Shown here piece by piece: positions 1 to 6,533 of a stretch of 11,582 nt of DNA. The stretch comes from Candidatus Delongbacteria bacterium (GTDB taxonomy: Bacteria; UBA4055). The translations under genes and the position numbers were made by a program. Within the stretch, counting starts at the first letter, position 1. Every line of letters begins with the position of its first letter. The stretch covers positions 1 to 11,582 of the forward strand of contig JAKLPX010000058.1 in NCBI GenBank assembly GCA_022013635.1. The letters run 5' to 3'. A model generated the notes under the pieces. It made no database searches. It saw only the letters and a program-made list of their open reading frames with translations, and was not told the DNA's origin.

Positions 1-383
1 AAAATCCCTGTTTTTGGCATAATGCACTTGCCTATCGCGCGATAAATTGTGCAGCCGTCACCGTGGCATTCTTTACCTATCTGGGTCACTTCAAGCTCCA
101 CTTCGCCGATGATCACTTTATCGCCGACCTTAGCTTTACACAGATCAATTCCGTCTATGAGAAGATTCTCGCCGAATGCGCCGTCAGCTATTTTTACATG
201 CAGGTTCATGCTTCTGAATTTCTCAACTTCCATATTAGACAACAGGCTAATCTGCCTGTGCCAGTCGCCTGCGTGTGCGTCATTCTCTATCCCGAGTTTA
301 TTGATCTCGGCAGTTTTAACGGCGTGTTTTTCGGTACCTTTCTTTTCAGATATGCAAATTGCTTTAATTTTTCCGATCTGCAT
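1..383 (-). CDS. MOSC domain protein (partial, C-terminus beyond left edge)
   Basis: The first 127 residues of a MOSC (molybdenum cofactor sulfurase C-terminal) domain protein are visible; the gene is still open at position 1. Family features are HAGDWHRQISLLS (about residues 37-49), GAFGENLLIDGIDL (68-81) and QIGKECH (101-107), followed by a Cys-rich stretch (C106, C111, C120) leading into IMPKTGI. The Cys of the EC(H) motif matches the conserved MOSC cysteine thought to carry sulfur. The ATG overlaps the moaC stop by one base (TAATG), and an AAGGA ribosome-binding site lies inside moaC, so the two are translationally coupled. Position behind moaA and moaC implies a role in cofactor maturation or sulfuration, but the substrate is unknown. 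In related bacteria the MOSC domain can be followed by, or fused to, MogA; the window ends before this can be tested. Confidence 0.88.
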   Translation of the reverse strand, partial: MQIGKIKAICISEKKGTEKHAVKTAEINKLGIENDAHAGDWHRQISLLSNMEVEKFRSMNLHVKIADGAFGENLLIDGIDLCKAKVGDKVIIGEVELEVTQIGKECHGDGCTIYRAIGKCIMPKTGI

Positions 384-838
384 TATACTTCTTCCTTAGT
401 TTTTGAAATTAATTTTATATCGGTGATGATCATTTTTTTATCAACAGTCTTACACATATCGTAGATCGTCAACAGTGCGATATTTACGGCTGTCAAAGCC
501 TCCATTTCGATACCGGTTTTACCGACGCATTTCGCGAAGCTTTTTACTATAACTCCTTCTTCAACGAGTTCGGTTATCACATCAAGTTTAGTAATGTTCA
601 ACGGATGACACAAAGGAATAAGTTCTGAAGTTTTCTTTCCTCCCATGATCCCGGCGATCTGAGCAGTCGTCAGCACGGCGCCTTTTTTATTCCTGTTTTC
701 TTGAATAAGCTTAATTGCTTCTTTGGAGAGCAATATCTTACCTTCGGCTTCCGCGGTTCTGACCATATCAGCTTTACCGCCGACATCCACCATATTTGCT
801 TTTCCTTCGCTGTCCGTATGAGAAAACACCTTTTTCAT
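383..838 (-). CDS. moaC: Cyclic pyranopterin monophosphate synthase MoaC
   Basis: MoaC converts 3',8-cyclo-7,8-dihydro-GTP, made by MoaA, to cyclic pyranopterin monophosphate, the second step of molybdenum-cofactor synthesis in the cytoplasm. The 151-residue length is normal for the family. The signature blocks are present in order: MVDVGGK (16-22), KKGAVLTTAQIAGI (51-64), LCHPL (76-80), GKTGIEMEALTAVN (106-119) and YDMCK (126-130). D127 and K130 match the catalytic Asp/Lys pair known from E. coli MoaC, and K51 or K52 matches the third active-site lysine. The ATG lies one base after the moaA stop, with AGGCGG as ribosome-binding site, and the stop overlaps the MOSC gene start. Nothing appears damaged. 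Confidence 0.97.
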   Translation of the reverse strand: MKKVFSHTDSEGKANMVDVGGKADMVRTAEAEGKILLSKEAIKLIQENRNKKGAVLTTAQIAGIMGGKKTSELIPLCHPLNITKLDVITELVEEGVIVKSFAKCVGKTGIEMEALTAVNIALLTIYDMCKTVDKKMIITDIKLISKTKEEV

Positions 839-839
839 A

Positions 840-1643
840 TTATCCGCCTACATTATAAAATTCATGAGTTTTGCTTAAACTTCCCTTTAGCGGTTTGCTT
901 TCAACAGCCATCTTAATAGCTTCGCATCCGCCGAACTCTTTTACAGAAAATCCGATGTCTGAAAACAGGCATGGAAGTACTTTTCCGTTTGAAGATAGTC
1001 TGATCCTGTTGCAGATCGAGCAATTCCCGCCTTTTCCGCCATCAACGATCCAAAACTCGCCCGTTGAAAGCTTCATTGTCCGTATAAACCTGATCTCAAG
1101 CCCTCTTTCTGCGGCATATTTTGCAACTTGAACAGCATTAGGCTCATTCCTGCTTTCCTGCACAACGCAATTTAATTTAATCTTTCTAAAACCACATTTC
1201 ATAGCCAGATCTATTCCTTCAAGCACATTCTGCAGATTACCTCTTCTTGAAAGCTGTTGAAATTTTTTACCGTCAATAGTATCAAGACTGATATTAAGCC
1301 TCTGAAGACCCGCCTCTTTCAAAGGTAATGCAAATTCTTTCAGCAATATCGCATTTGTCGTCATAGCCAGATCGTCTATACCGTCAATATCGGCGATCAT
1401 CTTTACAAGCCCGACAATACCCTTTCTCACAAGCGGTTCCCCGCCCGTCAGCCGGATCTTGTTTATCCCCAAGCTTACAGCGCATTTCGTGAAATCAACG
1501 ATCTCCTCAAAAGTCAGAAGGTCGGTATGTTTAAGCTCGTTAATACCTTCTTCCGGCATACAGTAAACGCATCTCAGATTGCATCTGTCCGTTACGGATA
1601 TTCTTAAATATTCTATCTTTCTGCCGAATTTATCAATTAGCAT
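840..1643 (-). CDS. moaA: GTP 3',8-cyclase MoaA, compact form
   Basis: MoaA is the radical SAM enzyme that cyclises GTP in the first step of molybdenum-cofactor synthesis. I chose the ATG at 1643 (267 residues), which gives the usual start MLIDKFGRKIEYLRISVTD and has GAAAGAAG upstream; an in-frame TTG lies three codons earlier (1652). The SAM cluster motif CNLRCVYC is at residues 21-28, TGGEPL at 66-71, and the second Fe-S cluster motif C-x2-C-x13-C uses C208, C211 and C225. NRIR supplies the two arginines known to bind GTP, and the protein ends in the required Gly-Gly. It is short: MoaA is normally about 320-335 residues. The gap lies mainly between EIRFI (about 183-187) and C208, where 40-50 residues are absent. 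FIE of the family reads FIR here. The reading frame is intact, so this is probably a functional compact variant. Confidence 0.93.
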   Translation of the reverse strand: MLIDKFGRKIEYLRISVTDRCNLRCVYCMPEEGINELKHTDLLTFEEIVDFTKCAVSLGINKIRLTGGEPLVRKGIVGLVKMIADIDGIDDLAMTTNAILLKEFALPLKEAGLQRLNISLDTIDGKKFQQLSRRGNLQNVLEGIDLAMKCGFRKIKLNCVVQESRNEPNAVQVAKYAAERGLEIRFIRTMKLSTGEFWIVDGGKGGNCSICNRIRLSSNGKVLPCLFSDIGFSVKEFGGCEAIKMAVESKPLKGSLSKTHEFYNVGG

Positions 1644-1677
1644 GCAGTTCAACTTCTTTCTATTTTAACAGAACGGA

Positions 1678-1706
1678 AACATAGCAAAAAATTCATGTTT
1701 TATCAA
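1678..1706 (-). promoter_or_regulatory. Promoter of the moaA-moaC-MOSC operon
   Basis: On the minus strand TTGATA (1701-1706) and TATGTT (1678-1683) are separated by exactly 17 bases, a good sigma-70-type spacing. Transcription would start near 1670, leaving a leader of about 27 nt before the moaA ATG. That is too short for a molybdenum-cofactor riboswitch, and none is seen. The site lies in the 95-bp gap after the MgtC-family gene, so the moa genes can be expressed separately from pckA. Confidence 0.55.
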
Positions 1707-1738
1707 TTGAATATTTTTTTTCGAAAATTCAGTTATAA

Positions 1739-2173
1739 TTAATTCTCACCGTTTCCGTTCTTCTTCGCGATTATTCCCTCGATCGCGAACATACCCCTGT
1801 TAACGAACAGCACAACCGATGTACAAATTATCAGCTCCATAAACATTCCGGTAGCCGCAAGACACCCTACAGCTGCACTGCACCATATTGTAGCTGCTGT
1901 TGTTATACCTAAGATATCGCCTTCTCTGTGAATTATAACTCCTGCGCCGATAAAACCTATTCCTGTTACCACTTGACCGATTACCCTGGCCACAGCGCCA
2001 TTATCTGTGTCTTTAAGGCTGAGAGAAATAAGAACATATATTGCTGCTCCTATCGCTACAAGCGTATTGGTCCTGAGCCCGGCCTTTTTATGGCGCAATT
2101 CCCTTTCGAGCCCAATCAAGAAACCTGCAAGGAAAGCTGCTCCGATCCTTAATAAAAATGTTTGAAATTCCAT
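1739..2173 (-). CDS. MgtC/SapB family membrane protein
   Basis: This small polytopic inner-membrane protein has 144 residues. Family motifs are clear: GLERE (21-25), AGLRTNTLVAIGA (31-43), GIGFIGAGVI (71-80) and TTAATIW (91-97). About five hydrophobic segments are visible, near 6-22, 37-53, 64-82, 93-108 and 110-128. The soluble C-terminal domain of Salmonella MgtC is missing, making this the short SapB-like form. Members are linked to magnesium limitation, membrane potential or acid stress, but the activity of this short form is not established. I prefer the ATG at 2173, preceded by GAGG at 6 nt spacing, over the TTG two codons upstream. It starts 15 nt after pckA and is probably co-transcribed with it. 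No convincing terminator follows. Confidence 0.9.
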   Translation of the reverse strand: MEFQTFLLRIGAAFLAGFLIGLERELRHKKAGLRTNTLVAIGAAIYVLISLSLKDTDNGAVARVIGQVVTGIGFIGAGVIIHREGDILGITTAATIWCSAAVGCLAATGMFMELIICTSVVLFVNRGMFAIEGIIAKKNGNGEN

Positions 2174-2188
2174 AATCAACCTCGTTTT

Positions 2189-3808
2189 TTATGCTTTCGG
2201 TCCCGCTTTTATCAATACTTTACCTTCTTCGTTGGTAGTATAGTTCTCAAAATTCTTTATGAATTTCTCTGCCAGACTTTTTGCTTCTATATCGTAAGCT
2301 CCTTTGTCTGCCCATTGATCTCTCGGATTTAAAAGACTGCTGTCAACACCGTTCACTTTTGCCGGTATCTGAAGTCCGAAGACATCCATATATTTAAACT
2401 CAGTTTCCAATAAAGAACCGTCGAGAATTGCGTCTATTATAGCTCTTGTTGCTTTGATGCTGATTCTTTCTCCTACTCCGTATTTTCCTTTGATCCAACC
2501 GGTATTCACAAGCCATGCCGTTGAACCATGCTCTTCCATTTTTCTGATCAATTCCTCCGCATAAACCGTAGGATGAAGCAGAAGGAAAGCGGCACCGAAA
2601 CAAGTCGAGAAAGACGGAACAGGCTCAGTGATGCCTCTTTCAGTTCCTGCAACTTTAGCTGTGTAACCGCTCAGGAAATAATATTTTGTTTGACCCATTG
2701 ATAGTTTAGCGACCGGCGGTAAAATGCCGAATGCGTCAGCGGATAAGAAAATTACATTTTTAGGATGTCCGCCTTTTGAAACAGGTTTAACGATCTTCGG
2801 TATGTGGTAGATCGGATATGATACTCTTGTATTTTCTGTTTTTGATCCGTCTTTATAGTCAATTTTCCCTGAAGCTTTATCGAAAACAACATTTTCTAAT
2901 AATGCATCTTTTTTTATAGCGTTGTAAATATCCGGCTCTTTAGCCTTGTCGAGATCAATCGTTTTTGTATAGCATCCGCCTTCAAAATTGAAAACGCCTT
3001 CGTCGTCCCAGCCATGTTCGTCATCGCCGATCAGATATCTTTTAGGATCTGCAGAAAGAGTGGTTTTACCTGTTCCTGAAAGTCCGAAGAATAAAGCGGT
3101 ATCGCCCTTTTCTCCCTGATTTGCGGAACAGTGCATTGCCGCAACATGTTTAAGCGGTAAATAATAGTTCATTATCGAGAAAAATCCTTTTTTGATCTCT
3201 CCGCCGTACCATGTACCGCCGACGACAGCTCTTTTTTCCTTGATATTGAAAACGGTGAACACCTCACTGTTCAATTTTAGCTCTTTCCACAATGAATTTG
3301 ATGTTTTGCAGGCGTTAAGCATTACATAATCAGGTTCAAAATTTTCAAGTTCTTCTTCTGCCGGTCTTATGAACATATTTTTTACAAAATGCGCCATCCA
3401 TGCCACTTCCGTAATCACTCTTATTTTTAAACGGGTGCCTTCATTAGTCCCTGCGAATCCGTCCTGAACATATATTTTCTTACCTGATAATTGCCTGCAT
3501 CCAAGTCCGTACAGATGTTTCCATACTTCTTCAGTGATCGGCTTATTATCTGATGTTTTATTTTTTTCGTCTTTCCACCATACATTGTTTCTGCTTTCGT
3601 CTTCATTAACGATGTATTTGTCTTTTGGCGAACGGCCCGTATAAATACCTGTATCTACAGCTACAGCTCCTGTATCAGTCTCATAACCTCTTTCATAACC
3701 TTCCAATCCAGGATCGGTCTCGTGCTTAAATAATTCCTCGTAAGATAGATTGTGATAAATTTCCTTCACATTCATAATTCCGTATTTTGTCAGATCCAAT
3801 TTTTTCAT
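2189..3808 (-). CDS. pckA: Phosphoenolpyruvate carboxykinase (ATP)
   Basis: This cytosolic enzyme interconverts oxaloacetate + ATP and PEP + CO2 + ADP; in anaerobes it often runs in the carboxylating direction. The protein is full length, 539 residues. Visible active-site elements are GRSPKDK (58-64, with the oxaloacetate-binding Arg59), WYGGEIKKG with the metal-ligand lysine near 206-207, MHCSAN with His226, the P-loop GLSGTGKT (242-249), the kinase-2/metal motif GDDEHGWDD (261-269) and Arg328 in NTRVSYP. The sequence resembles Anaerobiospirillum-type ATP-PEPCK from recall, including the C-terminal KAGP. I chose the ATG at 3808, which puts KYGI at the family position and follows GGGGCG; an in-frame ATG at 3823 would add five residues but lacks a ribosome-binding site. 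It is probably followed on the same mRNA by the MgtC-family gene. Confidence 0.97.
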   Translation of the reverse strand: MKKLDLTKYGIMNVKEIYHNLSYEELFKHETDPGLEGYERGYETDTGAVAVDTGIYTGRSPKDKYIVNEDESRNNVWWKDEKNKTSDNKPITEEVWKHLYGLGCRQLSGKKIYVQDGFAGTNEGTRLKIRVITEVAWMAHFVKNMFIRPAEEELENFEPDYVMLNACKTSNSLWKELKLNSEVFTVFNIKEKRAVVGGTWYGGEIKKGFFSIMNYYLPLKHVAAMHCSANQGEKGDTALFFGLSGTGKTTLSADPKRYLIGDDEHGWDDEGVFNFEGGCYTKTIDLDKAKEPDIYNAIKKDALLENVVFDKASGKIDYKDGSKTENTRVSYPIYHIPKIVKPVSKGGHPKNVIFLSADAFGILPPVAKLSMGQTKYYFLSGYTAKVAGTERGITEPVPSFSTCFGAAFLLLHPTVYAEELIRKMEEHGSTAWLVNTGWIKGKYGVGERISIKATRAIIDAILDGSLLETEFKYMDVFGLQIPAKVNGVDSSLLNPRDQWADKGAYDIEAKSLAEKFIKNFENYTTNEEGKVLIKAGPKA

Positions 3809-3843
3809 AAATTCACGCCCCATTTTAATTTTTTTATCATGTT

Positions 3844-3862
3844 AAGTTTCAAATTTAAACTT
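3844..3862. promoter_or_regulatory. Inverted repeat upstream of pckA, possible operator
   Basis: AAGTTT (3844-3849) and AAACTT (3857-3862) form a perfect 6-bp dyad around a 7-bp centre, about 36-54 bp upstream of the chosen pckA start. Extended arms match with one bulge. The whole 3809-3931 gap is very AT-rich, so chance is a real alternative. In the same gap an A/U-only 8-bp stem (3880-3887 with 3894-3901) followed by Ts on the minus strand could weakly terminate the nitrilase-gene transcript. I could not fix one pckA promoter with confidence. Confidence 0.2.
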
Positions 3863-3931
3863 TAAAATCAATAATTCAAAAAATATTTTATACAATATTT
3901 TATCAAGAAAATATGACATTATTCAGAATTC

Positions 3932-4699
3932 CTAATATAAATCTATCCTTCTGTCAGACTTGCAGTCAATGAGTTTGCGGTACTTTTCGACTTCTGAGAT
4001 ATCAATTTCGCCCGATATTACCTCCTCGGTATGATTGCAGCCTGCTACTAATGCTCCATCCGGCGCAATTATCATTGAATTTCCGCCGTAATTCGGATTT
4101 AATTCCATGTGCGATGCTCTGTTGACAATAACGAAATAGCACTGGTTTTCAATCGCACGGGCATAAGAAAGCTTAATCATCGCATCAACTCTTTCATACG
4201 GCCATGTCGCAGGGACAATTATCAGATTTGCTCCTTTCGACCACAATTTTCTCTGGCTTTCAGGAAATCTTATATCGTAGCAGGTGTTTAGTCCTATCTT
4301 CCATTCTTTATAATCGAAGGTTTTCAATTCATTGCCCTGATCGAAAATCTTATCTTCGTCCATCAGCCTGAAAAGATGTACTTTATCGTAAATTGATAAT
4401 ACTTTTCCATCTTCGTCAATAAATAATGATCTGTTGTATATTTTTCCCTTTTCTTTGACAGGGGTCGTAAAAACAACCGAAGAGAAAATGTTTTTTGCTA
4501 TCCCTGAAAATTCCATCACGACTTCCCGCCATTTATCCGCCCAAAATTCCATATTAGTTTTATCGTAGCCGGGAATGAACATTTCAGGCAGAACCGCTAT
4601 TCCGCCACTTTCAATATTTTTGAATTTTTCGACGGCTTTTGACAGATTTCCTTCCGTATCTTTCTCATTAACCGATATCTGAATTAAATGGACTTTCAT
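3932..4699 (-). CDS. Nitrilase-superfamily amidase, MtnU/YafV/Nit2-like
   Basis: This is a carbon-nitrogen hydrolase of 255 residues. The Glu-Lys-Cys triad is complete: E39 in LPEMF, K106 in YDKVHLF and C140 in NTCYDIRFPE. HLFRLMDE (108-115), ATWPYERVD (164-172), YARAIENQ (179-186) and the C-terminal RRIDLY match Bacillus MtnU and E. coli YafV, which are omega-amidase-like enzymes that hydrolyse 2-oxoglutaramate or 2-oxosuccinamate. That substrate is inferred from similarity; no methionine-salvage gene is nearby. No signal peptide is present, so it should be cytosolic. The start is the ATG at 4699, where the conserved MKVHLIQISV begins, with AAAGGGA as ribosome-binding site. The frame stays open upstream to a TTG at 4810, but that extension is low-complexity and unlike the family. 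Confidence 0.93.
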   Translation of the reverse strand: MKVHLIQISVNEKDTEGNLSKAVEKFKNIESGGIAVLPEMFIPGYDKTNMEFWADKWREVVMEFSGIAKNIFSSVVFTTPVKEKGKIYNRSLFIDEDGKVLSIYDKVHLFRLMDEDKIFDQGNELKTFDYKEWKIGLNTCYDIRFPESQRKLWSKGANLIIVPATWPYERVDAMIKLSYARAIENQCYFVIVNRASHMELNPNYGGNSMIIAPDGALVAGCNHTEEVISGEIDISEVEKYRKLIDCKSDRRIDLY

Positions 4700-4806
4700 A
4701 TTAATCCCTTTCTTTTGATTGTGAAATATAATCTTTCCTGATATAAAATGAAAATAAATAATATATTTTTGAACTTTATAATATTTACTGTTGTATAAGA
4801 CTCGTA

Positions 4807-4827
4807 TCAAAAATACGACTTCTTCAT
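4807..4827 (-). other. Six-codon ORF with consensus ribosome-binding site, possible leader peptide or gene remnant
   Basis: On the minus strand AGGAGG (complement of 4835-4840) lies 7 nt before an ATG at 4827, the best ribosome-binding site in the window. The reading frame encodes only MKKSYF before TGA (4807-4809). Past that TGA the same frame is open for 36 codons and ends in a TGA that overlaps the amidase ATG as ATGA. A second frame is also open over this AT-rich stretch, so openness alone carries little weight. It could be a leader peptide coupled to the amidase gene, a decayed gene or chance. Confidence 0.2.
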
Positions 4828-4842
4828 TACCACTCCTCCTAA

Positions 4843-4873
4843 CACTTAAGCCCCTCGAAACGGGGCTTAAGTG
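4843..4873 (+). terminator. Perfect 12-bp stem hairpin, terminator-like on the plus strand
   Basis: CACTTAAGCCCC (4843-4854) pairs perfectly with GGGGCTTAAGTG (4862-4873) across a 7-nt loop. On the plus strand it is followed by a T-rich stretch (4874-4897, 18 of 24 bases T, ending in eight Ts), so it best resembles an intrinsic terminator in that direction, though the U-run is not immediate. No plus-strand protein gene ends here, so it would end a short non-coding transcript or be a remnant. On the minus strand it stands 2 nt before the orphan AGGAGG and could act as a leader hairpin. Confidence 0.45.
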
Positions 4874-4921
4874 ATTTAATGTTATTTTATTTTTTTTGGA
4901 AAATTATTATTTATAAAATCC

Positions 4922-4950
4922 TTGCTTAAATTGTTTTTTTCATATAAAAT
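4922..4950 (+). promoter_or_regulatory. Promoter of the comM operon
   Basis: TTGCTT (4922-4927) and TAAAAT (4945-4950) are spaced by 17 bp, giving a leader of about 40 nt before comM. The match is reasonable, but the surrounding sequence is AT-rich and produces many -10-like words. Confidence 0.45.
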
Positions 4951-4997
4951 TAAGGCAATGATTATAATAAAACTTGAAATAATTAAGAGAAAATAAA

Positions 4998-6524
4998 ATG
5001 CTGGCTAAAGTTTTATCCGCCGCTATCATAGGTCTTGACGCATATACGGTAGAGGTAGAAACTCATCTGGAGAGAGGATTGCCTAATTTATCAATAGTCG
5101 GGTTGCCCGATAATGTCGTCAAAGAAAGTAAGGACAGAATAAACGCCGCAATTAAAAATTCGGATTATATTTTTCCGGTAAAAAAAATAACGGTCAATCT
5201 TGCACCCGCTGATATTAAAAAGGAAGGCTCTTCTTACGATCTTCCGATAGCAGTGGCAATTTTGGGCGCGACGGGACAGCTTGATATTGAAAACACGAGA
5301 GAATATATCATACTCGGCGAATTATCTTTGGACGGAACTGTAAGGCCAATAAAGGGAGCACTCCCCATAGCAGTAATGTCCGAAAACAAATATAAAGGGA
5401 TATTATTACCGAAAGAGAACGCGGACGAAGCGGCGGTAATTCCAGGAATTAATATCTATCCGGTCGGAAGTTTAAGGCAAATCGTAGATTTTTTTAATGG
5501 CAGAGAAAAAATCGAACCCAAGCAGATTGATGTAAATAAATTATTCGAAGAAATGAACCACTGGGAAATAGATTTCTCGGAAGTCAAAGGGCAGTATCAT
5601 GTAAAAAGAGCGTTGGAAATTGCTGCGGCAGGCGGGCATAATATTCTTATGATCGGACCGCCGGGAAGCGGAAAATCTATGCTGTCAAAAAGATTTGCAA
5701 CGATTTTGCCGAATTTAACTTTAAACGAAGCCTTGGAGACAACGAAAATTTATTCCGTCGCGGGATTATTGCCGCACGAAAAAGGAATAATTGCAACAAG
5801 ACCTTTCAGATCTCCTCATCACTCAATATCCGATTCGGCTCTTGTCGGCGGCGGCAGGTTTCCGAAACCGGGCGAGATCAGTCTGGCTCATAACGGCGTT
5901 CTTTTTCTTGATGAATTACCTGAATTTAAAAAAAATGTCTTGGAAGTAATGAGACAGCCTCTGGAGGATCGGGAAGTAACGATAGCCAGAGCCGCTTCTA
6001 CGCTGAAATTTCCGTCGAATTTCATAATGGTGGCCGCAATGAACCCATGCCCATGCGGTTATTACGGCGACAACACTAGGGATTGCACATGCCCGCCAAA
6101 TAAAATCAAGAGTTATTTAAGCAGAATTTCGGGGCCGCTGATGGACAGAATTGATATTCACATCGAAGTTCCGGCTTTAAAATATGATGAATTGTCTCAG
6201 AAAAAAGACGCCGAGAAGAGCGAGATGATAAGGCAAAGAGTAATCACAGCGAGAAAAGTTCAGACTGAAAGGTACAAAAGTCGGAAAATATACTGCAATT
6301 CCGGAATGAATCAGAAAGACCTGAAAAAGTACTGCAATCTCGATGAGGCTTCAAACAGTATTTTAAAAAGAGCTATCGAAAGTCTCTCGCTTTCAGCAAG
6401 GGCGTATAACAGAATTTTAAAAGTTGCAAGAACGATTGCAGATATGAGCGGAAAAAATGAAATTGCGATTGAGCATATCGCCGAAGCGGTTCAATATAGA
6501 AGTCTTGATAGAAAATATGTTTAG
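4998..6524 (+). CDS. comM: ComM/YifB family Mg-chelatase-like AAA+ ATPase
   Basis: ComM is a cytosolic AAA+ ATPase of the YifB family. In naturally transformable bacteria it is a helicase that promotes branch migration of incoming DNA; it is also common in non-competent species, where its role is unclear. The 508 residues have the usual order: an N-terminal Lon-S16/ChlI-like domain (about 1-165), the AAA core with Walker A GPPGSGKS (220-227) and Walker B VLFLDE (301-306), a four-cysteine zinc-type motif (C351, C353, C363, C365), and the Mg-chelatase C-terminal domain (about 410-505). SPHHSISDSALVGGG (272-286) is also typical. It is full length and intact. The ribosome-binding site is weak (AAGAGA). 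It heads a three-gene operon; the next gene's AGGAG overlaps its stop codon. Confidence 0.95.
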   Translation: MLAKVLSAAIIGLDAYTVEVETHLERGLPNLSIVGLPDNVVKESKDRINAAIKNSDYIFPVKKITVNLAPADIKKEGSSYDLPIAVAILGATGQLDIENTREYIILGELSLDGTVRPIKGALPIAVMSENKYKGILLPKENADEAAVIPGINIYPVGSLRQIVDFFNGREKIEPKQIDVNKLFEEMNHWEIDFSEVKGQYHVKRALEIAAAGGHNILMIGPPGSGKSMLSKRFATILPNLTLNEALETTKIYSVAGLLPHEKGIIATRPFRSPHHSISDSALVGGGRFPKPGEISLAHNGVLFLDELPEFKKNVLEVMRQPLEDREVTIARAASTLKFPSNFIMVAAMNPCPCGYYGDNTRDCTCPPNKIKSYLSRISGPLMDRIDIHIEVPALKYDELSQKKDAEKSEMIRQRVITARKVQTERYKSRKIYCNSGMNQKDLKKYCNLDEASNSILKRAIESLSLSARAYNRILKVARTIADMSGKNEIAIEHIAEAVQYRSLDRKYV

Positions 6525-6533
6525 GAGTTCATC

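Larger units (their letters stand above)
4700..4997. other. Divergent intergenic region with hairpin and orphan ribosome-binding site
   Basis: This 298-bp region separates the minus-strand amidase gene from the plus-strand comM operon. It is very AT-rich except for 4831-4873. It holds a perfect 12-bp hairpin (4843-4873), a consensus AGGAGG on the minus strand (complement of 4835-4840), and the comM promoter (4922-4950). A possible plus-strand promoter, TTGAAC (4769-4774) with TATAAG (4794-4799), has a long 19-bp spacer. A minus-strand TATAAT (complement of 4961-4966) has no good -35. No conserved protein is encoded here. Confidence 0.6.

Noticed and set aside
49..464. Plus-strand ORFs opposite moaC and the MOSC gene
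   Set aside because: They are antisense shadows; the minus-strand proteins are clear family members and the plus-strand translations resemble nothing.
1708..1731. Terminator after the MgtC-family gene
   Set aside because: The TGAAT/ATTCA arms are short and A/T-rich with a long loop and no U-run in the direction of transcription.
1644..1738. Molybdenum-cofactor riboswitch upstream of moaA
   Set aside because: The predicted leader is only about 27 nt and the whole gap is 95 bp of AT-rich sequence with no structured GC-containing stems.
2400..2603. Minus-strand ORF inside pckA
   Set aside because: Out-of-frame shadow of a conserved full-length gene, with no ribosome-binding site or recognisable product.
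4807..4809. Selenocysteine at the in-frame TGA of the small ORF
   Set aside because: I see no SECIS-like hairpin right after the TGA, the flanking peptide matches no selenoprotein motif, and TGA is used as an ordinary stop for the UPF0104 gene.
4700..4810. N-terminal extension of the amidase to a TTG at 4810
   Set aside because: The extra 37 residues are low-complexity and absent from the family, while the ATG at 4699 has a ribosome-binding site and begins the conserved first strand.
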